From Rutidosis leptorrhynchoides (taxonomy: Eukaryota > Streptophyta > Magnoliopsida > Asterales > Asteraceae), in NCBI RefSeq assembly GCF_046630445.1, contig NC_092340.1, positions 35,796,001 to 35,860,000 on the forward strand: a DNA stretch of 64,000 nucleotides, written 5' to 3'. Made by a program: the position numbers and the translations under genes. Of this stretch, positions 1 to 10,758 are shown piece after piece (the stretch's first letter is position 1; every line of letters begins with the position of its first letter). The notes beneath the pieces are model-generated. The model did no database searches. It saw only the letters and a list, made by a program, of their open reading frames with translations, and was not told where the DNA came from.

Positions 1-2
1 CC

Positions 3-794
3 CTAAATCCAGATTCCGATAACGTCAACATTGAAGGTCATGGTTCTTTTTCTGATTGCAACAGTCATACTCCGGCACCGGTCGAAACAAAGCACAATAA
101 AGGTGGAACAAACGGTTTGTCTTCCGAATCAAAACGCCTCGAAACTAACAAGATTTTTTCACAGAGCAATAAATCCCCTCATGTTCCCGATACCTTCATT
201 AATGTCGAGAATAACGGTAACCAAAATACCCCTGACCCTTCAACTATTTTTAACACGGTGACGAGCCCAATCAATACCTCCAGGCCCATTACTCCCCCTA
301 AACCCAATTCACCTCATCAACCCTCTAGCCCAATTCCTGAGCCCATTATTACACCAAAGTCTACCCAACCCATTATTAATATCCCGGATCAACCCGCAGC
401 TAATCCCAGTAATGATATTCACAATCCCATTTCAACTGCCGAACCTATCCCCGATCCAAACTCAGTTAACCCAACAATCCCTAATCCCAACCCCGAGCAT
501 AACTTAAACACTGACACTGTTTTGGCAACCAACGCTGAATCAAACCAATCACCAATTATTGACCTTGATCTCCAAAAGCTCTCAGATGCTTTCAACTCTA
601 TCAAGAAATTACCTACCAACAATCGAAAGAAATTGAAAGATAAAAACACATCATCGAAACACATCAATGAAGCTTCTTCCAATGGTCTCTCTCGTTCCAG
701 GAAAGGTAACTCTTCGGGATCCATCGGCAGCCTCAACCATAAAGAGCTCGGAAAAGAGATCGGCATTCGTTGGAAAGCGGATCAACATTGTTGA
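3..794 (+). CDS. LINE ORF1 protein, C-terminal part (partial)
   Basis: The reading frame is open from the first complete codon at base 3 to a TGA at 792-794, so the protein starts upstream of the window. What is visible is a low-complexity Pro/Asn/Ser/Thr-rich linker (PNPN, PITPPKPNSP) followed by a basic tail ending GKEIGIRWKADQHC. In plant LINEs ORF1 carries an N-terminal RNA-binding domain and a disordered tail; only the tail is seen here. The last residues (LGKEIGIRWK) resemble the ends of the other two LINE ORF1s in the window (LGLKCQKK, LGLKWKQK). ORF2 starts 36 nt after the stop. A first in-window ATG exists at 117 but is unlikely to be the true start. Confidence 0.75.
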   Translation, partial: LNPDSDNVNIEGHGSFSDCNSHTPAPVETKHNKGGTNGLSSESKRLETNKIFSQSNKSPHVPDTFINVENNGNQNTPDPSTIFNTVTSPINTSRPITPPKPNSPHQPSSPIPEPIITPKSTQPIINIPDQPAANPSNDIHNPISTAEPIPDPNSVNPTIPNPNPEHNLNTDTVLATNAESNQSPIIDLDLQKLSDAFNSIKKLPTNNRKKLKDKNTSSKHINEASSNGLSRSRKGNSSGSIGSLNHKELGKEIGIRWKADQHC

Positions 795-830
795 TCTACC
801 TCCAACCCTCGGTAAGTCATTGTTTTCATA

Positions 831-3800
831 ATGAATATCTTATCTCTTAACATTCGTGGTATTGGACAGGATGATCGAAAGGATTGGATTCAAAAACTCT
901 GTAGACAAGAAAAACCACAGGTGCTAGCACTCCAGGAAACCAAGTGTGGTGAGATCGAAGACAAAGTAATAGAGAATTTTTGGGGTTCTGAAAACTTCAA
1001 GTACATACAAAAACATGCAGTAGGTTTCTCGGGTGGGATGTTGTTAGTCTGGAACACTGATGTTTTTAATGTCAATCAAGCGATCGAAGGCGAATTCTTT
1101 TTAACTATCAAAGGACATTGGAAAGGTATCGATGAAGAAATAGCTTTTGTCAATGTCTACGGACCACATAACACCGCCAAGAAGAAACTAATGTGGGAAA
1201 GTTTAGAAAATCTTCTCAACTTTAAAGACATGCCTTGGTTACTTTGCGGGGATTTTAACGAGGTTAGAGGTTTAGACGAAAGATTAAATTGCGACTTCAA
1301 CAAACCCTGGTCGGATATGTTCAACGATTTCATCAATAAGTGCTGTTTAATTGAAATACCTCTTGGCGGCCAAAAGTTCACGAGAATCAGCGGAGACGGT
1401 TTAAAATTCAGTAAGTTAGATCGTTTCCTTGTCTCCAGCAAGTTTCATAATATCTGGCCAACTCTTTTCGCAAACACCTTGGATAGATTCACCTCCGACC
1501 ATTGCCCAATAATTCTCCGAGACCGAATCATCGACTTTGGCCCAAAGCCAATTAGAGTATTCAACGCTTGGCTCGATGATAAGGGTTCGGTGGAAGTCAT
1601 TTCAAATGCATGGAATTTACTTGTCGGTGGTAACCGTGGTGATTGCATACTTCGAAATAAGCTAAAAAACGTGAAAAAAGCACTCAACGATTGGAGCAAA
1701 ACAAACTTTGGTAAACTCGATATCGAGATCCAAGAACTAGCAGATTCGGTTAGCGAGTGGGAAAAGAATGCTCAGATCAGAATTTTATCTCAAACCGAGA
1801 GGGATACGTGGTTGAACGAACGTAAAGCATGGATTGAAAAAGAGAAAATCAAATGTAAAATGCTTAAACAAAAAGCCCGCATCAAATGGTCCCTTGAGGG
1901 AGACGAAAACTCAAAGTTCTTCCACAATTACGTCAAAAGGAGAAACACGAAAAATAATATTTTCGGCATTTCAATTAATGGTTGTTGGTCGGAGGAACCA
2001 AACGCAATTAAAGATGAAATCTTCAACCATTACTCGAACATCTTCAAAGCTAATAATGATTCTTCATGCTCTTTCAACCTTCAATCAAAGATCTTAAACG
2101 ACAATGATAATGAGATGCTCGAAAACCCCTTTAGTGAATCCGAGATTTGGGAGGCAATTCGTTGTTGTAGTAGCTCTAAAGCACCCGGTCCGGACGGTTT
2201 CAATTTGAAATTCTACAAAAAATATTGGTGGTTAGTGAAGAATGATGTAGTTAACGCTTTCAACTGGTTTTGGTCAAATATGGAATTCTCCAAGGGGTGT
2301 AATGCTTCCTTTACCACACTCATCCCCAAAAAACATAACCCGCTAACCCCCAGTGACTTTCGCCCCATTAGCCTTATCGGGTCTTACTATAAAATTGTGG
2401 CAAAAGTTCTTTCAAAGAGACTCGAAAAGGTTATCCATAAACTCGTAGGTTCCGAACAAAGTGGATTCTTGAAAGGAAGATTTATTCTCGATGGGGTTCT
2501 CATCGCAAACGAAACTATCGATGAACTCAAACGACAAAAAAGAAAAGGTTTCATTTTCAAGGTAGATTTCGAAAAGGCTTTTGATTGCCTAAAATGGGAC
2601 TTCTTGATGGAAACCATGGAGAATATCGGGTTCGGTAATAGATGGAAAAAATGGATCTTCGCATGCCTTAGCTCCGCCTCAATATCCATTCTCGTTAACG
2701 GATCCCCAACCCGTGAATTCACCCCGGAACGAGGTGTTAGGCAAGGTGACCCACTCTCCCCCTTTTTATTCATAATTGCGGCGGAAGGTTTAAACCTCCT
2801 TGTAAAGCGTGCCATGTTGTCGGGGCATTTCAAAGGGATAGAAGTCGGTAAAGAAAAAGTCATAATTTCGCACTTACAATACGCCGACGATACCATCTTT
2901 TTTGGTGAGTGGTCCCGTCACAACATATTGAACACCATGAAAATTCTCAAGTGCTTTGAAGATCTCTCGGGTCTAAAAGTTAACTTCCATAAAAGCAATC
3001 TATTCGGTGTTGGTGTTTCGAATGGGGACTTGGAAAGTATAGCTCTAAGAATCGGATGTAAAGCGGGTGATTTTCCTTTTACCTACTTAGGTTTACCCAT
3101 AGGAGTTAAGATGAACAAACCCACTCATTGGCTTCCGGTGGTGGACAAATTCAAAAAGCGACTCGCGGAGTGGAAATCAAAAACTTTATCTTTCGGAGGT
3201 CGGCTCACATTGGTAAAATCCGTTCTCTCTAGTCTTCCACTTTATTACTTTTCACTCTTCAAAGCCCCGTCCTCTATCTTAAAACAACTTGAATCGCTTC
3301 GTTGTAATTTTTTCTGGGGCGGGTCCGGGTCGGGTAAGAAAATATGTTGGGTTAAATGGGATGACACTTTACTACCTTACGACTCGGGAGGTTTAGACAT
3401 TGGATCGCTTTCCGCCAAAAACCTAGCCTTGCTAGGAAAATGGTGGTGGCGGTTCAAATCGGAACCTTGCTCACTTTGGACTAAAGTGATTTCTAGTATT
3501 TACGGTAGGGACGGTGGGCTTGTCACTAACGACTTTTGCAGGTTTAAGAAACTCGGTGCCACTTGGTTTAACATCATCAATATCACTAAGGATTTCGAGA
3601 AAGCTGGATGGGATTTTTCGCATATTTTTTGCAGGTTTCTAAAAGATGGAAAACGCACAGCTTTTTGGCACGACCGTTGGCTTGGGAGCTTCATTCTGAA
3701 AGAAAAATACCCCCGATTATTTGCACTTGATACTGATAAAAGTTGCACCGTCTTCGATCGGGTGGACTTAGCTGGGTCATCCTTTTCATTCAATGGCAGT

Positions 3801-4535
3801 TGGCTCCATTCTCCAAGGGGCAGAAGCGCTAGCGATATGGAGGAGCTATCAAGTTTGATCGAGAACTTTACTCCACCTCAGAATACTAATAACGTTACCG
3901 AAGACTCGTGGCTTTGCACCCTAACAGATTCGGATAACTCTTTCACCAAACAAGTTTCGGCAAACTTAGACATGCTTCGTCTCCAACCTTCAACTGTAAA
4001 ACCACCTACAAAACGCAACAGATCTGTCCCATTAAAAGTTGAACTTTTCGTTTGGCGAGCAAAACTTCATCGACTTCCAGTTAAACTCGAACTTGACAAA
4101 CGTGGTTTAGACCTCGGTTCGGTTCTTTGCAATATCTGCCAAGACTCGTCCGAGACAACCGAACATATTCTTGCCACATGCCCCCAGGTTAAAGCTATAT
4201 GGTTGGATTTTTACAAATGGTGGAATTTTTCTCCCCCGGCAGAACTAAACGTCGCGGATTTATTTTCAAGTAGCTGCAGCTCCAGTCTCTCATCGATAGG
4301 TTCAAAAATATGGGAAGCCACCAAGTGGGTCTGCGGTTATTCTATTTGGAGATATCGCAACCTAAAAATCTTTCAAAACCAAATCTGGGACATACCTTCA
4401 ATTCTAGCGGATATCCAACTTTCATCCTTTAAATGGATTTCGGGTCGAATAAAGAAAGCTCAAATTCAATGGTCACAATGGCTCATTAACCCGAGCTCGT
4501 ATTGCGTTGTTACATCAAGAGTGGGCATTGGCTAA
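831..4535 (+). CDS. LINE ORF2: endonuclease / reverse transcriptase, uninterrupted
   Basis: An open frame of 1234 residues. Residues 1-225 form an APE-type endonuclease: LALQETK near residue 33 holds the metal-binding Glu, LLCGDFNEVRG lies near 138, and the closing SDHCPI is near 222. Reverse transcriptase follows, with SSKAPGPDGFN, FRPISLIGSYYKI, FKVDFEKAFD, GVRQGDPLSPFLF and the catalytic YADD at about 684-687. The C-terminus has the zf-RVT type Cys/His region (LFVWRAKLHRLPVKLELDKRG then CNIC...TTEHILATCP) near 1070-1120. The protein nicks target DNA and reverse transcribes the LINE RNA there. The ATG at 831 directly precedes the conserved start MNILSLNIRG, matching MKIITYNIR and MKIIAFNIR in the other copies. 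I see no stop or frameshift, so this copy may be young. Confidence 0.95.
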   Translation: MNILSLNIRGIGQDDRKDWIQKLCRQEKPQVLALQETKCGEIEDKVIENFWGSENFKYIQKHAVGFSGGMLLVWNTDVFNVNQAIEGEFFLTIKGHWKGIDEEIAFVNVYGPHNTAKKKLMWESLENLLNFKDMPWLLCGDFNEVRGLDERLNCDFNKPWSDMFNDFINKCCLIEIPLGGQKFTRISGDGLKFSKLDRFLVSSKFHNIWPTLFANTLDRFTSDHCPIILRDRIIDFGPKPIRVFNAWLDDKGSVEVISNAWNLLVGGNRGDCILRNKLKNVKKALNDWSKTNFGKLDIEIQELADSVSEWEKNAQIRILSQTERDTWLNERKAWIEKEKIKCKMLKQKARIKWSLEGDENSKFFHNYVKRRNTKNNIFGISINGCWSEEPNAIKDEIFNHYSNIFKANNDSSCSFNLQSKILNDNDNEMLENPFSESEIWEAIRCCSSSKAPGPDGFNLKFYKKYWWLVKNDVVNAFNWFWSNMEFSKGCNASFTTLIPKKHNPLTPSDFRPISLIGSYYKIVAKVLSKRLEKVIHKLVGSEQSGFLKGRFILDGVLIANETIDELKRQKRKGFIFKVDFEKAFDCLKWDFLMETMENIGFGNRWKKWIFACLSSASISILVNGSPTREFTPERGVRQGDPLSPFLFIIAAEGLNLLVKRAMLSGHFKGIEVGKEKVIISHLQYADDTIFFGEWSRHNILNTMKILKCFEDLSGLKVNFHKSNLFGVGVSNGDLESIALRIGCKAGDFPFTYLGLPIGVKMNKPTHWLPVVDKFKKRLAEWKSKTLSFGGRLTLVKSVLSSLPLYYFSLFKAPSSILKQLESLRCNFFWGGSGSGKKICWVKWDDTLLPYDSGGLDIGSLSAKNLALLGKWWWRFKSEPCSLWTKVISSIYGRDGGLVTNDFCRFKKLGATWFNIINITKDFEKAGWDFSHIFCRFLKDGKRTAFWHDRWLGSFILKEKYPRLFALDTDKSCTVFDRVDLAGSSFSFNGSWLHSPRGRSASDMEELSSLIENFTPPQNTNNVTEDSWLCTLTDSDNSFTKQVSANLDMLRLQPSTVKPPTKRNRSVPLKVELFVWRAKLHRLPVKLELDKRGLDLGSVLCNICQDSSETTEHILATCPQVKAIWLDFYKWWNFSPPAELNVADLFSSSCSSSLSSIGSKIWEATKWVCGYSIWRYRNLKIFQNQIWDIPSILADIQLSSFKWISGRIKKAQIQWSQWLINPSSYCVVTSRVGIG

Positions 4536-4796
4536 TACCCCACAGCATCCCCTATGCTTCTCGTGGCTAACCTTCTATAAGGCAAGATCTTCAGGGGTTA
4601 AACGGGCCTTGGAGTTTATGCTTTGTCGCTGCTCGATCAGCACTGTGTACTACTTCGTGTCCCTACTCGATTCGTTGAGTCCCCTCTCCTGGGGGTTTTA
4701 CTTATAGTCGGTTTTTAATTCCATTTGTCTAGTAGTTATAATCGTTGGATGTTTGTTACTTTTCGGGGATGTATAATGTACATATATTTATATATT

Positions 4797-4830
4797 AATA
4801 AAATTATTTTGCCTTTCAAAAAAAAAAAAA
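4797..4830 (+). promoter_or_regulatory. LINE poly(A) signal and poly(A) tail
   Basis: AATAAA at 4797-4802 is followed by a run of A at 4818-4830, the expected 3' end of a target-primed LINE copy. Confidence 0.8.
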
Positions 4831-4914
4831 TAAAACTTTGGCTCCAAAAATAGGGGATATTCTTGATATAATAACTGTATTAAAGTGAAAAATTATCTAT
4901 AAAAAATTACTTAT

Positions 4915-5152
4915 TGTTATAATTCAGTAGGCTTATAACTACCTTTAATGGTTATAAGAACAAAGAGAGAAAAAGAGAGAAGAAGGAGAGAAGAAATATG
5001 GATATTGATATTTTAAGAGAAATGGTGCACCTTAAATGGTTACCATACATGTCTATTTATAGTATAAAATATTACTATGCAAGAAATATAATAATAATAA
5101 AATTAACATCCAATCTAGATATTTTATAACACAGTCTAGATATTTTATAACA
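4915..5152 (-). repeat. Copia 3' LTR (left)
   Basis: 238 bp, TG...CA ends, purine-rich GAGAGAAAAAGAGAGAAG block near its start. The same sequence recurs at 10516-10753 with three substitutions. Confidence 0.93.
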
Positions 5153-5162
5153 CTCCCCCTTG
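5153..5162 (-). promoter_or_regulatory. Polypurine tract of the copia element
   Basis: Minus-strand AAGGGGGAG directly adjoins the left LTR, the position of the plus-strand primer for reverse transcription. Confidence 0.85.
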
Positions 5163-5284
5163 GATGACAATTTTATTAGAGAATAACTAGTACTGTCTCG
5201 TTAAAAACCTTGTTAAAGAAAACCCATTGGATAAAACTTTAGCTAAGGGAAAAAGAGTGCAGCATAGAGTTGACTCCCCCTCAA

Positions 5285-8200
5285 GTAGGCAACGCCTGAA
5301 TTGTTACATCTTCTGAACATGCCTCATGCCAATATTATGAACGTGTGTTCTGAAAATAGCAGTTGGCAGTGCTTTGGTATAAAGATCAGCAGAGTTGTTG
5401 ATTGAACGTATCTCATTTTAATCTGGTTGTCTTTTACGAGATCTTGAGTATATGAGAAGAATTTGAGGTTTTCATTTGAAACTGTATCGTCTAAATCTTT
5501 TATGTACAAGTTTAGCCCCTGTGATTTGTCTACAGTCTCCTTCATGGTTTGCTCAAACCCTTGTTTCAATTCCTATTCCCTTGTAGTCTTTTCTGAGCCT
5601 TACCAACATACCATTATTTTCCATCAAACTTATGACCGTTAAGACCGTCTATGGCTTTGGCGCCTCGTCAGTATTTATATTTTGTTCAATCACTTTTGAT
5701 ACTCTTCTTTCATTTGTATTATGCAAGCTGCATTATCTTCATATATAGTTATTGGTGAAGATAGTTGTTGGTCTTTTATAGCGTTCTAGTCCACAAGAAT
5801 CATTAATGATTTGTGTTATTGATCTCAACCAAACACATTTTCGAGTAGTTTCATATAATGCAATCACTTCGTCATGATTTGATGATGTTGCAATAAGTGT
5901 TTGTTTTAAGAACGCCATGATTTTGTGGTACCTCCATTTAGGAATACATATCGAGTTTGAGATTTATCTTTATGAGGATTTGATGAATGACCTGCATATA
6001 CATAATCAACCAAATCTTGTTTTGAAACGTTAGAATAAAATAATTTTAAATCAGCAGTTTCTCAAGGGTATCAAAATATATGTGTTTGATCCCGCTCCAT
6101 TGTCATTTGAGCTGAATCTTGCCAACAAATTAACTGCAAGAGAAATGTCAGGTTTTGTACAATCTATAAGATACATAAGAACCTCAATTGCACTAAAATA
6201 TGGAACTTCCGATCTGTTAAGATTTTCATGATCTTCGCAGGGATGAAATAGATCAGTGTCAATATTGAGTGATCTAACAACAATGAGTTTGTCTTTTAAA
6301 AAAAAAATGTTTTAAAATCTTTTCGGTATAAGTTGTTTGATGTACAAGTAAACCATTAGGCATATGCTCAATTTGCAATCCAAGGTAATACTTGGTTTTT
6401 TCAAGATCTTTCATTTCAAAAATAATTCTTTAGAAGTTGAATGATTTCATAGATCTCTTTATTTGTTCATATGATGTTAAGAACATTGACATAAACAACT
6501 ACGATCTCATATCCGAACATTGTTTTTATAAAACATACGTGCAAAATAAGTTTATATTTATACCCTTTTTTTTTTATCAAGTAGTCATTTAATCGGTTAT
6601 ACCACATACGTCCCGTTTGTATAAACCCACTTAGAAATCTTTGTGATTTAATGGAATATATTCCCTTGAGTTTTACATTAGATGCTTATGATACCTTAAC
6701 CCTTTAGGTATATTCATATATATCACTATTAAGTGATCCATACAGATAAGTAGTAACAACATTCATGAGATGCATTTAAATAACTACCAGGTTGATTAAG
6801 TATCTAATAAGTAATTGTATCCATTACAGGAGGATAATTTTTCCTCCTAATTCATTTCTGGTCTTTGTGGGAAATATTGAGTTACAAGTCTAGTTTTGCC
6901 TTGTAATTTCATTTGCACATTTCTTTTCAGATAAAAATTCATTTGTATCCCATACGTTTTACATCTTTAAAAGTGATAACGATTGATCCGAAAACTTTTC
7001 TTTTATCGAGCGATTCTAATTCAGCTCTTATTGCTCCTTTCCATTGAGCTCAATCATGTCCATTTTGTATATTCAATGACAGATTTTAGTTCCAGATCAT
7101 CATCTTTATTCATGATGTCATTGTAACATTATATGAAAATATCTCATAGAGATTTTAGTTTCATTTCGGTTCCATAATATTGCATAATTTATCGCAATTT
7201 TAGTATTTACATTTATCAATATCCTCTGCAGAAGGAATATTGATTTGTGGTTCTTCTTGAACACTTTCTCTTACCTCATTATCAGCTGATTTTCTTTTTC
7301 GAGGATTTTTATCTTCGGAACCAATTGATCTTCCACGTTTGATGCGTGGCAAAGACTCAACAGTGACATTATTTCCAGCTTTTGGAATTTCAGTTCGAGC
7401 TGGAGCATTTATCGCTGGTATATATGATTTAGTCACTTTTTTATATCTGTAAATGCATAAAGTAATTAATTTGCAAGTTCTTGCATATGCATTATTTTTG
7501 AACTTTCGTTTCACATTCTTTTGTGCGAGTTCAATATACCTTAATTGATGTTCACATCATGAAGCATCATTTTATTTTTTATTTTTATTTCTCCCCCTAA
7601 TCTAGGGAACAATGTTTTATTAAAATGACAATCAGCAAAACGTGCTGTAAAAACATCACCCATCATGGGTTCAATATATCTTATGATTGAAGATGTTTTA
7701 TATCCAAAATATATTATCATCTTTCTTTGAAGAACCATTTTATTGTGTTGTGGTGATACAATTGGAACATACACTGCACAACCAATGTTTTAAGGTAGAA
7801 AATATTTGGCTCTTGGCCAAAATCAAGTATTAAGTGAAAATATTTACGACTTCCACATGGTATAATGCGAATTAATGTCGCAGCATGTAAATTTACATGT
7901 CCACATATAAATATTGAGAGATTTGTACTCATTATCAATTGTCTAGTTATTAGCTGTAAGCGTTTATCTATTGATTCAGCTAAACCAATTTTGTGTATGC
8001 ACATGAGCAACTGGATGTTCAACAACAATCCCTGTAGATATATAATGATCATTAAATGCTTGAGATGTTAACTCACCAGCATTATCAAGTCTCATCCTTT
8101 TAATGGTGTAATCAGAATAATGTGTTCTCAATTTAATAATTTGTGCAAGAAACTTTGCAAATGCCATATTACGGCTTGATAACATACAAATATGAGACCA

Positions 8201-8310
8201 TCCGCTAGATGCGTCTATTAGAACCATGAAATATCAAAATGGTTCACATGATGGATGAATTGGTTCATATATCTTACCTTGAATTCTTTCAAAAAACATT
8301 TGTGATTCTT
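5285..8310 (-). pseudogene. Decayed copia pol (integrase, RT, RNase H remnants)
   Basis: Read right to left. At 8227-7976 a piece of the integrase core is legible (MVLIDASSGWSHICML, then RLDNAGELTSQAF and VEHPVAHVHTQN), preceded by FERIQGKIYEPIHPSC and an in-frame stop just before MVLIDAS. At 7774-7541 comes the distal integrase (AVYVPIV..QHNKM, YFGYKTSSIIRYIEP, GDVFTARFADCHF). A basic linker follows at 7514-7200. RT between 7200 and about 5560 is too broken for me to read as protein. The end of RNase H is seen at about 5570-5290 (FFSYTQDLVKDNQIKMRYVQS). No intact frame remains. The family assignment rests on the copia order INT before RT and on these motifs. Confidence 0.85.
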
Positions 8311-8324
8311 TTTCACAATATACT

Positions 8325-8585
8325 TTTCATTAATCACCATATGTGCTTTCCATTAATCACCATATGTGTTTTTTTTTTTTTTATAAATCACCATATGTTT
8401 TTTTTTTTATCATATATCCTTTTCACCATATACGCTTTTAATCATATGCGCTGTGTTTTTCACCATATGCGCTTTTAATCATATGCGATTTTCATCATAT
8501 GCGTTGTGCTTTTCATCATATTCGCTTTTTATCATATGCGCTTATCATATGCGATGCGCTTTTTATCATATGCGCTTTTTATGTG
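8325..8585. repeat. Degenerate minisatellite, CATATGCG units
   Basis: About a dozen imperfect copies of (T)n-ATCATATGCGCTTTT, first as CACCATATGTG with T-runs, then as ATCATATGCG. It begins exactly where the recognisable integrase coding ends and lies inside the copia element. Confidence 0.8.
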
Positions 8586-10026
8586 AATAGTAAATTAATT
8601 AATTTCATTTTACTATTCATATGAATTAATTTAGATTTACTATTTTGTTAATTGAGTAATATATATATACATCATATACTTATGACTCCGAAGGCTCAAA
8701 TGAATTTGACCATATAGTTATACGTTGTACCTTGCACATTAATTTTCAGTAGAAGCTTTAGATGCATATTTTTTCAGTAGAAGCTTTAGATGCACTTTTT
8801 TTTTTTTAAAACACCAAATACCACAAACACTTTGTTTGCGTTTGTTCATAGTCATCAATGAAAATCATTTTCTTTAATTTTATTTTATACAATAAAATTA
8901 ACGCATCATTATTCTTTTCAAAAACAATAATCTATTGTTATTGTTCACTTGTGCCATGTTTAACAACAAAAGTCAACAACCTCTGTCTTGTTTGTTGTGG
9001 CAACCAAAAACAACCTTTGCTTTTGTTACCGAGAATCCAAGACCAAAAAACAATTAATTTTTAATTAATCTTTTATCAAAACCATAAATGATTTTATTGA
9101 TCTACGTTGATATGGCCATAAAGAATTGACGGCTGACCTACTTTTGTAAGTGTATTTCGGCTATCATCCCGAAAACGCACAACGACTTTTTTTTTTATGA
9201 ACTATTTGTTTCATATCTAGCTTAGGCAATTATTGTGAACATTTGGTCCCTATAAGAGCATTTATTTTTTAGACTTTTAGTTGATTTATACTTGTCACAA
9301 TTAGGGATAGCACCCGCGGGTCGTGGATGCGGATTCATTGGATCCATCACCCGTACCCGCGGATTTTTTTTAAGAGACATCCAATTGAACCCTTGTTCGT
9401 TGAAACAATTTGACTATATTTTTACTCCCCATTATTAAACGGGCCATTTTGATGCACACTCTTAAAAAAATAATTTGTTTTTTAAGTTTTATTATTCAAC
9501 CTCCTTTTTTTCAACGGTCACGTTTTTAACAAAACATTTGACAAGTTTGGAAAAAAGTTTTTTATTGATTATCATCAAAAGTTTTCTATTGTCACTCTAC
9601 TGGATGGAATTATGGCATACAACCAAAATTGCAACCCAACACTACATAAAAACAAAAAGGTTGTTTTTAATTAACACATGTATATGTGTTAAACTCGGAA
9701 TAATAATAACTTATTTTAGAAAATTAACATAAGACATGTTGAAACATTTTTGTCACATTTAGCTCATCAAGTCTAATACTTATCATTGATAGATTTTATC
9801 ACGTCTAGGAGATGTTTACTTTTTTCTTGTATTAAGTCCTACTTTCATTTACCTTTGTTTGGAAAAAAGTTTTTTTTTATTTTAACTTTTAAGATTATAA
9901 ATATAAGAATAAACATTAGTATGCATGAAATAAATAATGATTAATTGCATAAGTAATCATAAATGTTAGATAACATATAAAGACCCCGTCGTATTCGTAT
10001 TGATCGGAATTAATCTCGACCCATGG
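8586..10026. other. Non-coding 5' interior of the copia element
   Basis: AT-rich sequence with many stops in all frames, where gag and protease would be expected. There is a short GC-rich patch at 9310-9366 (CACCCGCGGG ... GTACCCGCGG). I recognise no coding remnant; the original gag-protease segment seems lost or replaced. Confidence 0.6.
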
Positions 10027-10097
10027 TACCGTGTTGTCAAATGACGTGTTGCGTACATAAAGTACCGTGTTGTCAAATGACGTGTTGCGTACAATCA
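10027..10097. repeat. Tandem duplication, 36-bp period
   Basis: The unit beginning TACCGTGTTGTCAAATGACG occurs at 10027 and again at 10063, in the leader of the copia element. Confidence 0.8.
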
Positions 10098-10109
10098 TGA
10101 GGTCTTATT

Positions 10110-10398
10110 AACATAAATATAAATGTTAGTGAAGTTAATAAGAGTTAGATTACAGAAAATATAATTCAGGTGGTATAACCGATCATATATAACTTAAATA
10201 ACATAAATATAAATGTTAGTGAAGTTAGTAAAAGTTAGATTACAGAAATATAATTCAGGTGGTATAACCGACCATATATAACTTAAATAACATAAATATA
10301 AATGTTAGTGAAGTTAGTAAAAGTTATATTGCAGAAATATAATTCAGGTGGTATAACCGACCATATATAACTTAAATAACATAAATATAAATGTTAGT
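10110..10398. repeat. Tandem repeat, ~89-bp period, about 3.2 copies
   Basis: Units start with AACATAAATATAAATGTTAG at 10110, 10200, 10289 and 10378 (the last is partial). They differ by a few substitutions. The array lies in the transcribed leader of the copia element, about 120 bp from its 5' LTR. Confidence 0.88.
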
Positions 10399-10498
10399 AG
10401 TCCAAAATTTGATATATTCGAGTCTGAAAATTATTAATAATTTCATACCTTGATTAGTGATTCGTGATCGTTTGAGATATCTTTTAATTACACTAAGC

Positions 10499-10514
10499 TT
10501 TTCGTGCTGATAAC
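10499..10514 (-). promoter_or_regulatory. Putative copia primer-binding site
   Basis: Minus strand reads TTATCAGCACGAAAA immediately inside the right LTR. Its position is right and its TATCAG resembles the initiator-Met primer site TGGTATCAGAGC, but the match is only partial. Confidence 0.55.
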
Positions 10515-10515
10515 G

Positions 10516-10753
10516 TGTTATAATTCAGTAGGCTTATAACTACCTTTAATGGTTATAAGAACAAAGAGAGAAAAAGAGAGAAGAAGGAGAGAAGGAATAT
10601 TGATATTGATATTTCAAGAGAAATGGTGCACCTTAAATGGTTACCATACATGTCTATTTATAGTATAAAATATTACTATGCAAGAAATATAATAATAATA
10701 AAATTAACATCCAATCTAGATATTTTATAACACAGTCTAGATATTTTATAACA
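10516..10753 (-). repeat. Copia 5' LTR (right)
   Basis: 238 bp, partner of 4915-5152; followed by the target duplication CTTAT at 10754-10758. Confidence 0.93.
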
Positions 10754-10758
10754 CTTAT

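Larger units (their letters stand above)
1..4830 (+). mobile_element. L1-type LINE retrotransposon, 5' end outside the window
   Basis: This is a non-LTR retrotransposon. It has the 3' part of ORF1, then an ORF2 with endonuclease, reverse transcriptase and a C-terminal zinc-binding region, then a 3' UTR of about 295 bp ending in a poly(A) run at 4818-4830. An AATAAA signal lies at 4797-4802. The order ORF1-ORF2-poly(A) without LTRs defines a LINE. There is no RNase H domain after the reverse transcriptase. The 5' end and 5' target duplication lie before base 1, so the insertion boundary cannot be closed. It is related to, but not the same copy as, the LINEs at 11413-20959 and 23879-37268. Confidence 0.93.
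4915..10753 (-). mobile_element. Ty1/copia LTR retrotransposon, complete ends, decayed interior
   Basis: Two 238-bp direct repeats (4915-5152 and 10516-10753) start TGTTATAATTCAG and end TTTTATAACA. They are flanked by the 5-bp duplication CTTAT at 4910-4914 and 10754-10758. The polypurine tract AAGGGGGAG (minus strand) abuts the left LTR and a primer-site-like sequence lies beside the right LTR, so the element reads right to left. Copia integrase and RNase H fragments are recognisable at 5285-8310. The part between about 8310 and 10500, where gag and protease belong, shows no coding. The two LTRs differ at only three positions in my reading, so the insertion is recent although the interior is dead. 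Confidence 0.93.

Noticed and set aside
9310..9366. GC-rich patch CACCCGCGGG...GTACCCGCGG as another palindrome pair
   Set aside because: The units are not one-base-centre palindromes with matched arms; it resembles a short transposon-end remnant, with no duplication found.
8325..10398. Possible CRISPR-like array
   Set aside because: Repeats are contiguous or irregular, without unique spacers of constant length, and the context is a plant retrotransposon.
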